Assembly (NCBI RefSeq): GCF_017813365.1
Contig: NZ_JAGIZA010000001.1
Location: forward strand, 310,001 to 374,000
Source of the DNA: Roseomonas indoligenes
GTDB lineage: Bacteria > Pseudomonadota > Alphaproteobacteria > Acetobacterales > Acetobacteraceae
DNA: 64,000 bases
Direction: 5' to 3'
Position numbers and translations under genes: made by a program. The first letter of the stretch is position 1; every line of letters begins with the position of its first letter. This document shows positions 52,365 through 61,628 of this stretch, piece after piece. The notes beneath the pieces were generated by a model that searched no databases, was not told the origin of the DNA, and worked only from the letters and a program-made list of their open reading frames with translations.

Positions 52365-53495
52365 GTGGACTTCGACCTGACCGAGGAACAGCGCCTCCTC
52401 AAGGAAAGCATCGACCGCTTCGCGGCGGACAATGCGCGCGATCCGGCCGCGCACGGCGGGGCGACCGACCTCTGGCCGCAGCTGGCGGAACTGGGCGTGC
52501 TGGCGTTGCCCTTCTCCGAGGAGGATGGCGGCATTGGCGGCGGCCCCGTCGAGACCATGATCGTGATGGAGGCGCTGGGCCGCGGCCTGATCACCGCGCC
52601 GTACCTCTCGAGCGTGGTGCTGGGCGGTGGCTTCCTGCGGCTGGGCGGCAATGCCGCGCAGAAGGCGGAGTTCATCCCGCAGGTCGCGGAGGGCTCGCTC
52701 AAGATGGCCTTCGCGCAGCTGGAGAAGGGGTCGCGCTACGACCTCTACGACGTCTCCACCACCGCGAAGCGGGATAGCGGCGATTTCGTGCTGGATGGCC
52801 GCAAGGGCGTGGTTCTCGGCGGCGACGAGGCGGGCCTGCTGGTGGTCACCGCCCGCACCGCCGGCGGGCGGCGCGACCATGACGGCATCACCCTTTTCCT
52901 CGTCGATGCGGAAGCGCCCGGCGTCACCCGCCGCGGCTCGCCCGCGCAGGACGGCACGCGCGTGGCGGAGATCGCTTTCGACGGCGTGCGCTTGCCTGCC
53001 GACCGCGTGCTGGGCGAGGTGGATGGCGGGCTTCCGCTGGCCGGCCATGTGGTGGACGTGGCCCTCGCCGCTCTCTGCGCCGACAGCCTTGGCGCGATGG
53101 AGGAGCTCCAGCGCCTGACGGTGGACTACCTGAAGACGCGCCAGCAGTTCGGCGTGGCCATCTCCTCCTTCCAGGCCCTGCAGCACCGCGCGGCGGATAT
53201 GCTGGTGGCGGTGGAGCAGGCGCGTTCCATGGCTGTGTATGCGGCGATGATGGCGGAGGAGACGGACCTCCTCACGCGCCGTCCGGCTATCGCGGCGGCC
53301 AAGGCGCAGGTGAACCGCTCCGGCCGGCAGGTCGGGCAGGAGGCGGTGCAGCTGCACGGCGGCATCGCCATGACCTGGGAGTACAAGGCCGGGCACTACT
53401 TCAAGCGCCTGACCACCAACGACGTCATCTTCGGCGATACGGACCACCACCTCCGCGCCGTGATGCAGGAAGGCGGGCTGGTGGAGGAGGTCTGA
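52365..53495 (+). CDS. Acyl-CoA dehydrogenase (PimD-like small subunit, GTG start)
   Basis: 376-residue acyl-CoA dehydrogenase-fold protein: [22 protein letters not shown]-terminus, [50 protein letters not shown] and C-terminal [23 protein letters not shown]. The pattern is that of the divergent partner subunit in PimC/PimD-type dehydrogenases. GTG at 52365, 13 bp after the preceding stop, so it belongs to the same operon. Confidence 0.9.
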   Translation: MDFDLTEEQRLLKESIDRFAADNARDPAAHGGATDLWPQLAELGVLALPFSEEDGGIGGGPVETMIVMEALGRGLITAPYLSSVVLGGGFLRLGGNAAQKAEFIPQVAEGSLKMAFAQLEKGSRYDLYDVSTTAKRDSGDFVLDGRKGVVLGGDEAGLLVVTARTAGGRRDHDGITLFLVDAEAPGVTRRGSPAQDGTRVAEIAFDGVRLPADRVLGEVDGGLPLAGHVVDVALAALCADSLGAMEELQRLTVDYLKTRQQFGVAISSFQALQHRAADMLVAVEQARSMAVYAAMMAEETDLLTRRPAIAAAKAQVNRSGRQVGQEAVQLHGGIAMTWEYKAGHYFKRLTTNDVIFGDTDHHLRAVMQEGGLVEEV

Positions 53496-53559
53496 GGACC
53501 CCTCCACGCCCCATCACAACGACAGGCCGAACGGCCGGACAGACGGAGAGAACGGATCC

Positions 53560-54543
53560 ATGACCATCACCACCATCCCGCGCCGCGGCGCCCTCATGCT
53601 CGGCCTCGGCGCGGGCGTGGCGGCGCTGGCGCGGCCCGCCCTCGCGCAGGCGCGCTTCCCCGACAAGCCCGTCCGCATGATCGTGCCCTGGTCGCCCGGC
53701 GGTGCCAGCGACATCCTCATGCGCGCGCTGTCCGAGCAGGCCTCCAAGCGCCTCGGCCAGCCCGTGATCCCCGAGAACCGCTCCGGCGCGGGCGGCATCC
53801 TCGGCGCGCAGCTCGTCTCCACCTCGCGGCCGGACGGCTACATCCTCACCCAGACGCCGATCTCCATCTTCCGCTACCCGCAGATGGTCGCGCGCCCGCC
53901 TTTCGATCCGATGAAGGACCTGACCTACATCGCGCAGATCACTGGCTACCTTTTCGGCGTGGCGGTGAAGGCGGACGCGCCCTGGAAGGACTTCAAGGAG
54001 CTGCTGGCCTACGCCAAGGCCAATCCCGGCAAGATCAACTACGGCACCCCCGGCTCCGGCACCTCGCTGCACATCACCATGGAGCAGATCGCGGCGCAGC
54101 AGGGGATCGAGTGGACGCAAGTGCCCTTCCGCGGCGCCTCCGAGAACATGCAGTCGCTGCTGGCCGGCAATACCCAGGTCTGCGCGGAGACGAGCGCCTG
54201 GGGAGAGCTGGTTCAGTCCGGCCAGTTCCGTCTTCTCTGCGTTTGGAGCGGCGAGCGGGCCAAGCGCTTCCCGGACGTGCCGACGCTGAAGGAGCTGGGC
54301 ATCGACATCGTCTCCACCTCTCCCTACGGCGTCGCTGGCCCGGCGGGGATGGAGCCGGCGGTGGTGCAGGCGCTGGAGAGCGCGCTGCGCGAGGCGGCGC
54401 AGGACCCTGTGCACACGACGCTGCTGGAGAAGTACGACATGGCACCCGCCTTCCTCGGCAGCGCCGACTACACCGCGGCGGCGCGCAAGCAGTACGAGGA
54501 GGACGGAGCGATGATCCGCCGCCTCGGTCTCAAGGCGAGCTGA
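53560..54543 (+). CDS. Bug family tripartite tricarboxylate transporter substrate-binding protein
   Basis: 327-residue periplasmic receptor. Signal peptide with ALMLGLGAGVAALARPALAQ (cleavage about 30). FPDKPVRMIVPWSPGGASDILMRALSEQ and PVIPENRSGAGGILGAQLVSTSRPDGY are Bug hallmarks; NYGTPGSGTSLHITMEQIAAQQGI and PFRGASENMQSLLAGN line the ligand pocket. Such proteins often bind carboxylates (dicarboxylates, aromatics). No TctA/TctB is adjacent, so it is an orphan receptor; downstream of the pimABCD-like operon it may feed that pathway. Confidence 0.93.
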   Translation: MTITTIPRRGALMLGLGAGVAALARPALAQARFPDKPVRMIVPWSPGGASDILMRALSEQASKRLGQPVIPENRSGAGGILGAQLVSTSRPDGYILTQTPISIFRYPQMVARPPFDPMKDLTYIAQITGYLFGVAVKADAPWKDFKELLAYAKANPGKINYGTPGSGTSLHITMEQIAAQQGIEWTQVPFRGASENMQSLLAGNTQVCAETSAWGELVQSGQFRLLCVWSGERAKRFPDVPTLKELGIDIVSTSPYGVAGPAGMEPAVVQALESALREAAQDPVHTTLLEKYDMAPAFLGSADYTAAARKQYEEDGAMIRRLGLKAS

Positions 54544-54639
54544 CGGCGCCCACCCCTTCGCGGGCCGGTGCTCGCGAAGGGGGTTTGCAGCCAGGATTTT
54601 CGGGAGCAGCCTCCGGCCAAACCGACCCGGGAGGGGATC

Positions 54640-56148
54640 ATGCCCGTCGCGAAATTCTGTGCCGGAGCGCTGCTGATGTGTGCCCTTGCCCTTCCCGCCA
54701 TGGCCCAGCAGGGACCTCGGCGAGACGACTTCTATTGGCTGGGCGAGATCAACAAGGCCAGCGCCGTCATCAACTCGGAGGAGGGGCTGCTCGACCCCGC
54801 CCTCGCGCCGCGCATCGCCGCGGGGCTGGACCAGGTGCTGCGCGCGGGGGATGCGCCCGGCGGCAAGCGCCCCAACCTCGTCATCACCTTCGAGCCGCTG
54901 CTGATCGACGCGGCGGGTGTTGAGGCGACGCTGCTGCATGCCGGGCGGTCCAGCCAGGACATGCTCTCCACCGTCCGCGCCGCCATCATCCGGGATGACC
55001 TGCTGCGCCTGGCCGAGCAGCTGCGGAAGACCACGGCCACCATGACACGGCTGGCCGAGCGCCATGCCGGAACCATCGTCCCCAACTACACCAACGGCGT
55101 TGCCGCCCAGCCCAACAGCTACGGCCACTACCTGCTCGGCCATGTCGCGGGGCTGGAGCGCGACGCGCAGCGCCTGCGCGAGGCCTTCGCGCGGGTGGAC
55201 CGCTCCCCCATGGGCACCACCGTGCTGAACGGCACGAGCTGGCCGCTGAACCGCGACCGCATGGCGCGCTACCTCGGCTTCCCCGCCACGGTCGACAACG
55301 CCTACGACGCCGCCCAGATCAGCGCCGCCGAGATCCCGGTGGAAGTGGGCGCATTGGCGACAAGCATCGCCATCCACGCCGGCGCCTTCGTCGAGGACGT
55401 GATGACGCAGTACGCGCAGTCCCGTCCCTGGATCCTGCTGCAGGAAGGCGGGGGCAACACCTACGTCTCCTCCGCCATGCCGCAGAAACGCAACCCCGGC
55501 CTGCTGAACGACACGCGGGCCGAGGCGTCCCGCGTCGTGACCCTCGGCATCGGCCGCGCCATCCAGGCCCACAACATCCCGCCTGGCATGAGCGACCCGA
55601 AGAGCGTGCGCGACAACACCGCCGTCGTCGCCGGCGCCATCCGCGTGCTGGAGAACTGGGACAGGATCCTCAACGCCATGGTCATCAGCCCCGAGCGCGC
55701 GCTGGAGGAGTTGAACAGCGACTGGACGGCATCCCAGGAGGTGGCGGATGTGCTGATGCGGAAGTACCGGCTGCCCTTCCGCGTCGGCCACCACTTCGCG
55801 TCCGAGATTGTGGACTACGCGAAGGAGCACGACATCCGGCCGACCGACTTCCCCTATGCGGAGGCGCGGCGGATCTACGCGGACACCCTGCGCGAGATGA
55901 AAGTGGAGGGCGGCGAGCTGCCGATGAGCGAGGAGGAGTTCCGCGCCACGCTCGATCCCGTGGCGATCATCCGCAACCGCGCCACCGCCGGCGGCCCGCA
56001 GCCCGCGGAGATGACGCGAATGGTGGGGGAGGCGAACCGCGTGCTGGCGCAACAGGACGAGTGGATCAAGGCGCAGCGCGGCCGGATCGACGGCGCGCTG
56101 GCCTCGCTCGACGGCGATTTCGGCCGCCTGCTCGCCCGCGCGCGGTAG
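54640..56148 (+). CDS. Exported argininosuccinate lyase-like (fumarase/aspartase superfamily) enzyme
   Basis: 502 residues with a signal peptide (MPVAKFCAGALLMCALALPAMAQ, cleavage after about 23). The body belongs to the fumarase/aspartase/ArgH superfamily: NYTNGVAAQPNSYGHYLLGH (substrate-binding His region), and SSAMPQKRNPG, the GSSxMPxKxNP signature with catalytic Ser loop. Ordinary ArgH is cytosolic, so export is unusual. Substrate unknown; an aspartate-derived or other succinyl adduct cleaved to fumarate is the class expectation. GAGGGG precedes the ATG at 54640. Flanked by two Bug receptors. Confidence 0.86.
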   Translation: MPVAKFCAGALLMCALALPAMAQQGPRRDDFYWLGEINKASAVINSEEGLLDPALAPRIAAGLDQVLRAGDAPGGKRPNLVITFEPLLIDAAGVEATLLHAGRSSQDMLSTVRAAIIRDDLLRLAEQLRKTTATMTRLAERHAGTIVPNYTNGVAAQPNSYGHYLLGHVAGLERDAQRLREAFARVDRSPMGTTVLNGTSWPLNRDRMARYLGFPATVDNAYDAAQISAAEIPVEVGALATSIAIHAGAFVEDVMTQYAQSRPWILLQEGGGNTYVSSAMPQKRNPGLLNDTRAEASRVVTLGIGRAIQAHNIPPGMSDPKSVRDNTAVVAGAIRVLENWDRILNAMVISPERALEELNSDWTASQEVADVLMRKYRLPFRVGHHFASEIVDYAKEHDIRPTDFPYAEARRIYADTLREMKVEGGELPMSEEEFRATLDPVAIIRNRATAGGPQPAEMTRMVGEANRVLAQQDEWIKAQRGRIDGALASLDGDFGRLLARAR

Positions 56149-56182
56149 GACCGGAGAGGGCGCCGCCCCCTCCCGCGGCGCC

Positions 56183-57175
56183 TCAGTCCACCTTTGCGCC
56201 GGAACGGCGCACGATCTCCGCCCAGCGCCCGATATCCTGCTCGTGCACGCGGCGGAAGGCGGCGGGGCTGGGATCGGCCGGCGGGGTAATGCCCTGGTTG
56301 TCCGTCAGCCAGGTCACGAAATCCGGCTGGGAGATGATCTTCGCCACCTCCTGCGCCATCCGGGCCTGGATCGGCGCCGGCAGGTTCGGCGGGGCCAGCA
56401 GCCCGTACCAGGTGGTGCTCTCGAAGCCCGGCAGTCCGCAGGCCTCCTCCACGGTCGGGACGTTCGGCAAGGCCGGCAGGCGCCTGCGGGTGCTGACGGC
56501 CAGCCCGCGCACCTGGCCCTGGCTGATCGCCCCGATGCTTGGCCCGCTCTGGTTGAAGAAGAAGGCCGTCTCCCCGGAGAGGAGGGAGACCATGGCCGGT
56601 CCCTGGCCGCGATAGGGCACGTGCAGCGTATCGATCCCCGCTGCGAGCGAGAACTGCACGCCGCCCAGATGCGTGGAGGCGCCGTTGCCGGTGGAGGCAT
56701 AGGCCAGCGCGCCCGGCTTCGCCTTCGCCGCCGCGATCAGGTCCGGGCAGGTGTTGATGTTCGGGGAGTGCTGCGGGCTGACGAGCAGCACGTTCGGCAC
56801 GTCGCCCAGCAGCGCGATATGCGTCACGTCCTTCAGCGGATCGAAGGGCAGGTGGCTGTAGAGGCTGGCATTGATCGCGTGCGTGCCCGCCGTGGCGAGC
56901 AGGAAGGTGTAGCCATCGGGCCGCGCGCGCGCGACGTACTCGCTGGCGATGTTGCCGCCCGCGCCCGTTCGGTTGTCCACCACCACGGGTACGCCCAGCA
57001 CCTGGGAGAGGGGTTCGGCAAGCTTGCGGGCGTAGATGTCCACGCCGGAGCCGTTGGGGAAGCCGCCCATGATGGTGATGGGGCGGTTGGGCCAGGGCGC
57101 CTCCTGCGCCATGGCAGCCGGCGCAAAGGTCAGGGCCGCCAGGGCAGACAATCGGAGGGCAGTTCTGCGGAGCAT
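56183..57175 (-). CDS. Bug family tripartite tricarboxylate transporter substrate-binding protein
   Basis: 330-residue receptor with signal peptide (LRLSALAALTFAPAAMAQ, cleavage about 23). PWPNRPITIMGGFPNGSGVDIYARKL, VVVDNRTGAGGNIASEYVARARPDGYTFLLA, and ALAYASTGNGASTHLGGVQFSLAAGI, VPYRGQGPAMVSLLSGE mark the family. No membrane partner is adjacent. Convergent with the lyase gene, so it is transcribed separately from the other receptor. Start ATG 57175. Confidence 0.93.
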   Translation of the reverse strand: MLRRTALRLSALAALTFAPAAMAQEAPWPNRPITIMGGFPNGSGVDIYARKLAEPLSQVLGVPVVVDNRTGAGGNIASEYVARARPDGYTFLLATAGTHAINASLYSHLPFDPLKDVTHIALLGDVPNVLLVSPQHSPNINTCPDLIAAAKAKPGALAYASTGNGASTHLGGVQFSLAAGIDTLHVPYRGQGPAMVSLLSGETAFFFNQSGPSIGAISQGQVRGLAVSTRRRLPALPNVPTVEEACGLPGFESTTWYGLLAPPNLPAPIQARMAQEVAKIISQPDFVTWLTDNQGITPPADPSPAAFRRVHEQDIGRWAEIVRRSGAKVD

Positions 57176-57384
57176 GCGGGACCTCTCGGCGCAGTGGATT
57201 GCAAATCCGTCATAGGCGATCGCAAGGGGCGTCGGTAGCAGGCCCTGCGGCCTGTCCTGCCCAGGATTGCGCCAGGGGTACGCCCCCTGACCAGGAAAAG
57301 GGCGTCTTGCCCCGCCCGGAGGCGGTCTGCGGCCTGGCACGTGGATTGCCCTGATCCGCCCGCACAACGGATGCCGTCCACGGA

Positions 57385-57894
57385 ATGACCGAAGCTCAGG
57401 ATACGCCCCTCGTCGCCGGCCTGTTCCACATCGCCGTGAAAACGAGCGACCTCTCCGCCACCCTGGCCTTCTACAAGGGCGTGATGGGGCTTGCGGAGGC
57501 GAAGCGGCCGGACTTCGGCTATCCCGGCGCCTGGCTGGCCGTGCCCCTGCCTGGCGGGCAGGCTCTCATGCACATCTATGCCGGCGGCCCGGCGCTCGGC
57601 CCCTCCGGCACCGCGCCGGTCGGCACGGCGGCGATTGACCACGTCTCCCTGGCCTGCCGCGGTTACCACGGCTTCGTGGCCCGCTTCCGGGAGGCGGGGC
57701 TGGACTGGCGGGAGTTCCTGGTGCCCGGCACCACCCTTTGGCAGCTCTTCGTCTACGACCCCTCCGGCGTGCAGCTCGAACTGACCTTCGACGGCGGCAC
57801 CGAGGCCGGTTCCCCGCCCGACATGTCCGAGAGCCGCCGCTACGTCGCCGGCACCTCCTTCTTCGATCCCGCCACCTACCCGAAGCTGAGCTGA
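57385..57894 (+). CDS. VOC family (glyoxalase/dioxygenase-fold) protein
   Basis: 169-residue vicinal-oxygen-chelate protein. Strand-helix units HIAVKTSDLSATLAFYKGVMGLAEAKRPDFG (His metal ligand near residue 18) and AAIDHVSLACRGYHGFVARFREAGL (His), ending in LFVYDPSGVQLELTF (Glu ligand). The three ligands look intact; substrate not predictable. It begins 11 bp upstream of an ABC importer gene on the same strand and may be part of that operon. Confidence 0.87.
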   Translation: MTEAQDTPLVAGLFHIAVKTSDLSATLAFYKGVMGLAEAKRPDFGYPGAWLAVPLPGGQALMHIYAGGPALGPSGTAPVGTAAIDHVSLACRGYHGFVARFREAGLDWREFLVPGTTLWQLFVYDPSGVQLELTFDGGTEAGSPPDMSESRRYVAGTSFFDPATYPKLS

Positions 57895-57905
57895 GGACCG
57901 CCCGC

Positions 57906-58868
57906 ATGAACCGCCGCTCCCTCCTCGGCGCCGCGCTCGCCACCCCCTTCCTCGCGCGCGGCGCGATGGCGGCGGATACGGTCCGCGTCGCCGTCTTCAA
58001 CGTCTCCTCGGCGCTGCCCTTCTACGTGGCGCGGGAACGCGGCTTCTTCGCGGAGGCAGGGATCGCGGCGGAAGCCGTGCCCCTTCAGGCCGCGCCGCTG
58101 ATCGTCCAGGCCATGGTGGCGGGGGATGTGGAGGCCGCCTCCAACCTCGTCACGCTGGAGGGTGCGAACATCAATTCGCGCCGCGCCAACACGGCGATCT
58201 ACATCCAGCTCGGCGGCCAGAATGATCGGTTCAGGATGGATCAGTTCATCGTCCGCCCCGGCTTCAGCGCCACCAGCATCAAGGAGCTGAAGGGCGCGCG
58301 GATCGTCTCCGCCCCCGGCCCGGCCAACATGTCCGCGGCCCGTGCCGTGCTGGCGGCGAACGGGCTGCAGGAGGGGCGGGACTACACGCTGACGGAGCAG
58401 CAGATGGGCGTCCATGTCGGCGCCCTGGCCGCCGGCACCTTCGATGCCGCCTATACGCTGGAGCCGCAGGCCACCATCGCGGAGCGCCAGGGAGCCGCGC
58501 GGCGGCTGGAGGCCGGGGTGATCGCGAAATACCTCATCGGCCGGCCGGACGCGCAGGCCTTCGCCGCGGGCGGCGCGCTGACCGGCAAGTTCCTGCAGGA
58601 AAAGCCTGAGGTAGCGGGGCGCTTCGCCGCCGCCTGGACCAAGGCCTGCGCCACGATCAGGTCGGACGCTTCCGTGCGCGATCTGCTGGTGCCCTTCATG
58701 AACACCTCCGCCGAACTGGCACCCACCGTGCCGCTGGTGAACTTCGCCATGGTGAAGGACCTGACCCCGCAGGAGGTGGCGGATTTCCAGACCTTCGTGG
58801 ACATCGCCGTGCGGCAGGGCGTGGTGCGCAGCGCCATCGACGTGAAGACCTTCCTGCGCGCCCTGTGA
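57906..58868 (+). CDS. ABC transporter substrate-binding protein (NMT1/SsuA-like)
   Basis: 320-residue periplasmic binding protein with signal peptide (RRSLLGAALATPFLARGAMA). VRVAVFNVSSALPFYVARERGFFAEAGIAAEAVPLQ and ALVQAMVAGDVEAASNLVT-type sequence match the nitrate/sulfonate/taurine (NMT1-like) class; SIKELKGARIVSAPGPANMSAARAVL follows. Ligand unknown. Operon with ATPase and permease genes. Confidence 0.9.
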   Translation: MNRRSLLGAALATPFLARGAMAADTVRVAVFNVSSALPFYVARERGFFAEAGIAAEAVPLQAAPLIVQAMVAGDVEAASNLVTLEGANINSRRANTAIYIQLGGQNDRFRMDQFIVRPGFSATSIKELKGARIVSAPGPANMSAARAVLAANGLQEGRDYTLTEQQMGVHVGALAAGTFDAAYTLEPQATIAERQGAARRLEAGVIAKYLIGRPDAQAFAAGGALTGKFLQEKPEVAGRFAAAWTKACATIRSDASVRDLLVPFMNTSAELAPTVPLVNFAMVKDLTPQEVADFQTFVDIAVRQGVVRSAIDVKTFLRAL

Positions 58869-59666
58869 GTGGATCGGGTGAACGCGATCTCCCCACGTGA
58901 GGCCGCGGTCTCCGTCCGCGGCCTTTCCAAGGCCTATCGTGGCCAGCCCGTCCATGCCGGGCTGGACCTCGACCTGCGCCGCGGCGACATCCTCTCGGTC
59001 TTCGGGCCGAATGGCTGCGGCAAGTCCACCCTCATCAACATGATGGCGGGGCTGCTGGAGGCCGATTCCGGCAGCGTGCTGTTCGACGGCCGCACGGTGC
59101 GGGAGGCGCGGATCGGCTACGTCTTCCAGAACTACCGGGAGGCGCTGCTGCCCTGGAAGCGCGCCGCGGACAACATTCGCTACCCGCTCCGCCTGCTGGG
59201 ACAGCCCCGGGCGAAGGTTGAGCAACGGCTTGAGCAGCTGGTCGCCGCCTTCCAGGTGCGCTTCGACCTGCAGCGGTACCCCTACGAACTCTCCGGCGGG
59301 CAGCAGCAGCTCGTCTCCGTCATGCGGGCGCTCGCGGTGGAGCCGGAGGTGCTGTTCCTGGACGAGCCCTTCTCCGCGCTGGACTACGAGACGACGCTCT
59401 CCTTGCGCGAGCTGCTGGGACGAGTGCTGAAGGAGAACCGCATCACCGCCATGCTCGTGTCCCACGACCTGGAGGAATCCATCGCTCTCTCGGATCGCGT
59501 GCTGATGCTCACCCGCCGCCCGGCCAGGATCGTGGACGACGTGCCCGTGCCGCTGCCCTGGCCGCGCGATGCCGCGACCCTGTCCTCCCCGGAGTTCGTG
59601 GCGATCAAGAAGCGCTGCCTGGACGTCTTCACCGCCTCCGTTCGCGCCCGGCCGGAGGCGGCGTGA
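58869..59666 (+). CDS. ABC transporter ATP-binding protein (SsuB/TauB-like)
   Basis: 265-residue ATPase. Walker A GPNGCGKST, Q-loop YVFQNYREALLPWKRAADNIRYPL, signature LSGGQQQLVSVMRAL, Walker B LFLDEPFSALDYET, H-loop SHDLEESIALSDRVL. The Q-loop LLPW is characteristic of nitrate/sulfonate importers. GTG at 58869 directly after the preceding stop (TGAGTG); GTG at 58878 is an alternative. Confidence 0.93.
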   Translation: MDRVNAISPREAAVSVRGLSKAYRGQPVHAGLDLDLRRGDILSVFGPNGCGKSTLINMMAGLLEADSGSVLFDGRTVREARIGYVFQNYREALLPWKRAADNIRYPLRLLGQPRAKVEQRLEQLVAAFQVRFDLQRYPYELSGGQQQLVSVMRALAVEPEVLFLDEPFSALDYETTLSLRELLGRVLKENRITAMLVSHDLEESIALSDRVLMLTRRPARIVDDVPVPLPWPRDAATLSSPEFVAIKKRCLDVFTASVRARPEAA

Positions 59667-60415
59667 TGCGCGGCCTCCTCCCGCCCGTCCTCGGTGCCAT
59701 CGGCTTCATCCTCGTCTGGCAGCTGGCGGTGATCCTGCGCGTCGCGGACCCGGTCCTGCTGCCATCCCCGGCGGAGACGGCCCGCGATACCTGGGCTTCC
59801 CTCGTGAACGGCCCGCTGGCGCATGACGTCGGCCGGACGGTTTGGCGCACCCTGCTCTCCTTCGTCATCGCCTCCGCCATCGGCGTGCCGCTGGGCGTGG
59901 CGCTGGGGGCGCGGGAGCGGCTCTACCGCGCCGTGGAGTTCGTGGTGGACTTCTTCCGCTCCACCCCGGCCTCGGCCCTGTTCCCGCTTTTCCTCGTGCT
60001 CTTCGGCACGGGGGAGGCGACGAAGATCGCGGTGGCCGCCTTTGGCGCCGCGCTGGTGATCCTGTTCAACGCCGCCTACGGCGTGATGAACGCCCGCCGC
60101 ACCCGCGTGCTGGCCGCGAAGGTCATGGGCGCCGGCCCCGCCCGCATCCTGTGGGACGTGCTGGTCTGGGAAGCCCTGCCGCAGATCCTGGTGGGGATGC
60201 GCCAGGGCGTCTCGCTGGCGCTGGTGATCGTGGTGGTGGCGGAGATGTTCATCGGATCGACGGACGGGATCGGCCAGCGCGTGATCAACGCGCAGATGCT
60301 GTTCGAGAGCGGGCTGATGTACGGCGCCATCTTCGTCGCCGGTGCGCTGGGCTATGCGCTGAACCTGCTTTTCCTGCTGGCGGAGAAGCGCTTCGTCCAC
60401 TGGTCCGGGAAGTAA
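59666..60415 (+). CDS. ABC transporter permease (SsuC/TauC-like)
   Basis: 249-residue inner-membrane permease with about six hydrophobic segments and the EAA-type loop LVWEALPQILVGMRQGVSLALV. Completes the SBP-ATPase-permease importer at 57906-60415. Start at ATG 59666, sharing its first base with the ATPase stop; GTG 59663 is an alternative. Confidence 0.92.
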   Translation: MRGLLPPVLGAIGFILVWQLAVILRVADPVLLPSPAETARDTWASLVNGPLAHDVGRTVWRTLLSFVIASAIGVPLGVALGARERLYRAVEFVVDFFRSTPASALFPLFLVLFGTGEATKIAVAAFGAALVILFNAAYGVMNARRTRVLAAKVMGAGPARILWDVLVWEALPQILVGMRQGVSLALVIVVVAEMFIGSTDGIGQRVINAQMLFESGLMYGAIFVAGALGYALNLLFLLAEKRFVHWSGK

Positions 60416-60419
60416 GGCC

Positions 60420-61517
60420 TCAGATCCCGCCGTGGCGGGCCAGGTGCGCGGCCAGGGCCGGCACGCGCTCCGCCATCATGATCCGCTGCAGCGGGCTCCG
60501 CACCTCGCCCACCTCGATCTGCATGGACGGGTCGATCATCGGCGGGGAGGCCCGGAGCGGGATGAGCTCGAGCCGCAGCAGCGCGATGTAGCACTGGCGG
60601 GAGGCGCGCAGCACGTTCTGCAGATCGCCCAGGACCCAGACGTTCTCCATGAGGTTCTGGGCCTGCACGATCGGCTTCACCGCCTCCACCCCGCGGACCA
60701 GGGCCGCCCGCGCCTGGTCGGGCTGGCCGAGAAGATGGGCGATCACCCCCTCGGCAAAGGCGCAGATTACCAGGTTCAGCGCGGAGACCTTCGCGTAATG
60801 CACGAGATGCGTGTGCCGCGTGGCCATCTCAAAGAAGAGGAGCGCCTGGGGGTAGGATTCGTCGTAGAGCGAGAGGTGCGCGGCCACCGTGGCGAGGGAG
60901 ACGGTCCAGCGCACATGGCGCCAGTCCACGCGCCGGTCCTCCGCCTCCGCGGCGTGGACGAGGGCCGCGCCCTCCGCCACCGCCGGCCCGGCCTCGCCGA
61001 GGAGCCAGGCCACCCGCGCGGTCTCCTGCGGGAGCAGGGAGTCGGGCGGCCTCTCCAGGTAGCGGTGGCTCAGGATCGTCAGGGCGGCCCCGCGCAGCAC
61101 GAACTCCGTCTCCGGGTGGCGCAGGTAGAAGCCATGCGCCGCCAGTTCCAGCAGGTGCCCGGAGCGGAAGCGGGAGTGGTGGAGCTGGACCTTGTCCAGG
61201 AAATCCTCGGGGGCGACCCGCACCGCCTCGAAGAAGGGACCGCTCAGTACCCATTCGGCCGCGCCGGAGAGATCGTGGCCCTCCTCGTCCCAGAGGCCGA
61301 TGTCGTAGTCCTCGCGTCCCCAGAGCACGGTGACGTCGAGCGTCGCGCGCGCCTGGCTTCCGTCGTCCAGCGGTACGAAGGTCAGTTCACGCCCGCCGAG
61401 GGTCAGGGAAAGCCGGCGCCCGGACCATTCCGCCGATGAACGCACGGAGATGAGGAGCGAGAGCGGGCCGCCCCTGTCTTCAGGGGCGGCGTGAACCTCG
61501 ATTCTGCTGAGCGTCAT
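60420..61517 (-). CDS. Unrecognised helical (TPR-like) protein
   Basis: 365 residues, not recognised. Residues 1-95 are beta-rich (SRIEVHAAPEDRGGPLSLLISVRSSAEWSGRRLSLTLGGRELTF), the rest is helical with repeating amphipathic pairs (LLELAAHGFYLRHPE, AVAEGAALVHAAEAEDR, ALLFFEMATRHTHLVHYAKVSALNLVICAFAEGVIAHLLGQPDQARAAL) like TPR or similar repeats. No signal peptide or membrane span. It follows secA on the same strand after 111 bp and is convergent with the ABC permease. Could be a scaffold, but no function is assigned. Confidence 0.7.
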   Translation of the reverse strand: MTLSRIEVHAAPEDRGGPLSLLISVRSSAEWSGRRLSLTLGGRELTFVPLDDGSQARATLDVTVLWGREDYDIGLWDEEGHDLSGAAEWVLSGPFFEAVRVAPEDFLDKVQLHHSRFRSGHLLELAAHGFYLRHPETEFVLRGAALTILSHRYLERPPDSLLPQETARVAWLLGEAGPAVAEGAALVHAAEAEDRRVDWRHVRWTVSLATVAAHLSLYDESYPQALLFFEMATRHTHLVHYAKVSALNLVICAFAEGVIAHLLGQPDQARAALVRGVEAVKPIVQAQNLMENVWVLGDLQNVLRASRQCYIALLRLELIPLRASPPMIDPSMQIEVGEVRSPLQRIMMAERVPALAAHLARHGGI

Positions 61518-61545
61518 GGCTGCCCGGGATGTCTCGAACCGTCAT

Positions 61546-61564
61546 GCCCGGAGAGCATCCGGGC
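61546..61564 (-). terminator. Weak hairpin between secA and the downstream gene
   Basis: GCCCGGA / TCCGGGC inverted repeat, 7 bp, 5-nt loop, 65 bp past the secA stop. No U-tract follows, so it may be a terminator or only a stable RNA fold. Confidence 0.3.
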
Positions 61565-61628
61565 GTCAAATGTCGGCAGTAGTCCCACGGGCCGAGGAAG
61601 ACCACCGCGCGAACGGGGACGCTGCCGC

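Noticed and set aside
53425-56052. An 875-codon leftward frame opposite the Bug receptor and lyase genes
   Set aside because: Spans several genes and intergenic DNA, lacks motifs, while the plus-strand proteins have signal peptides and family signatures.
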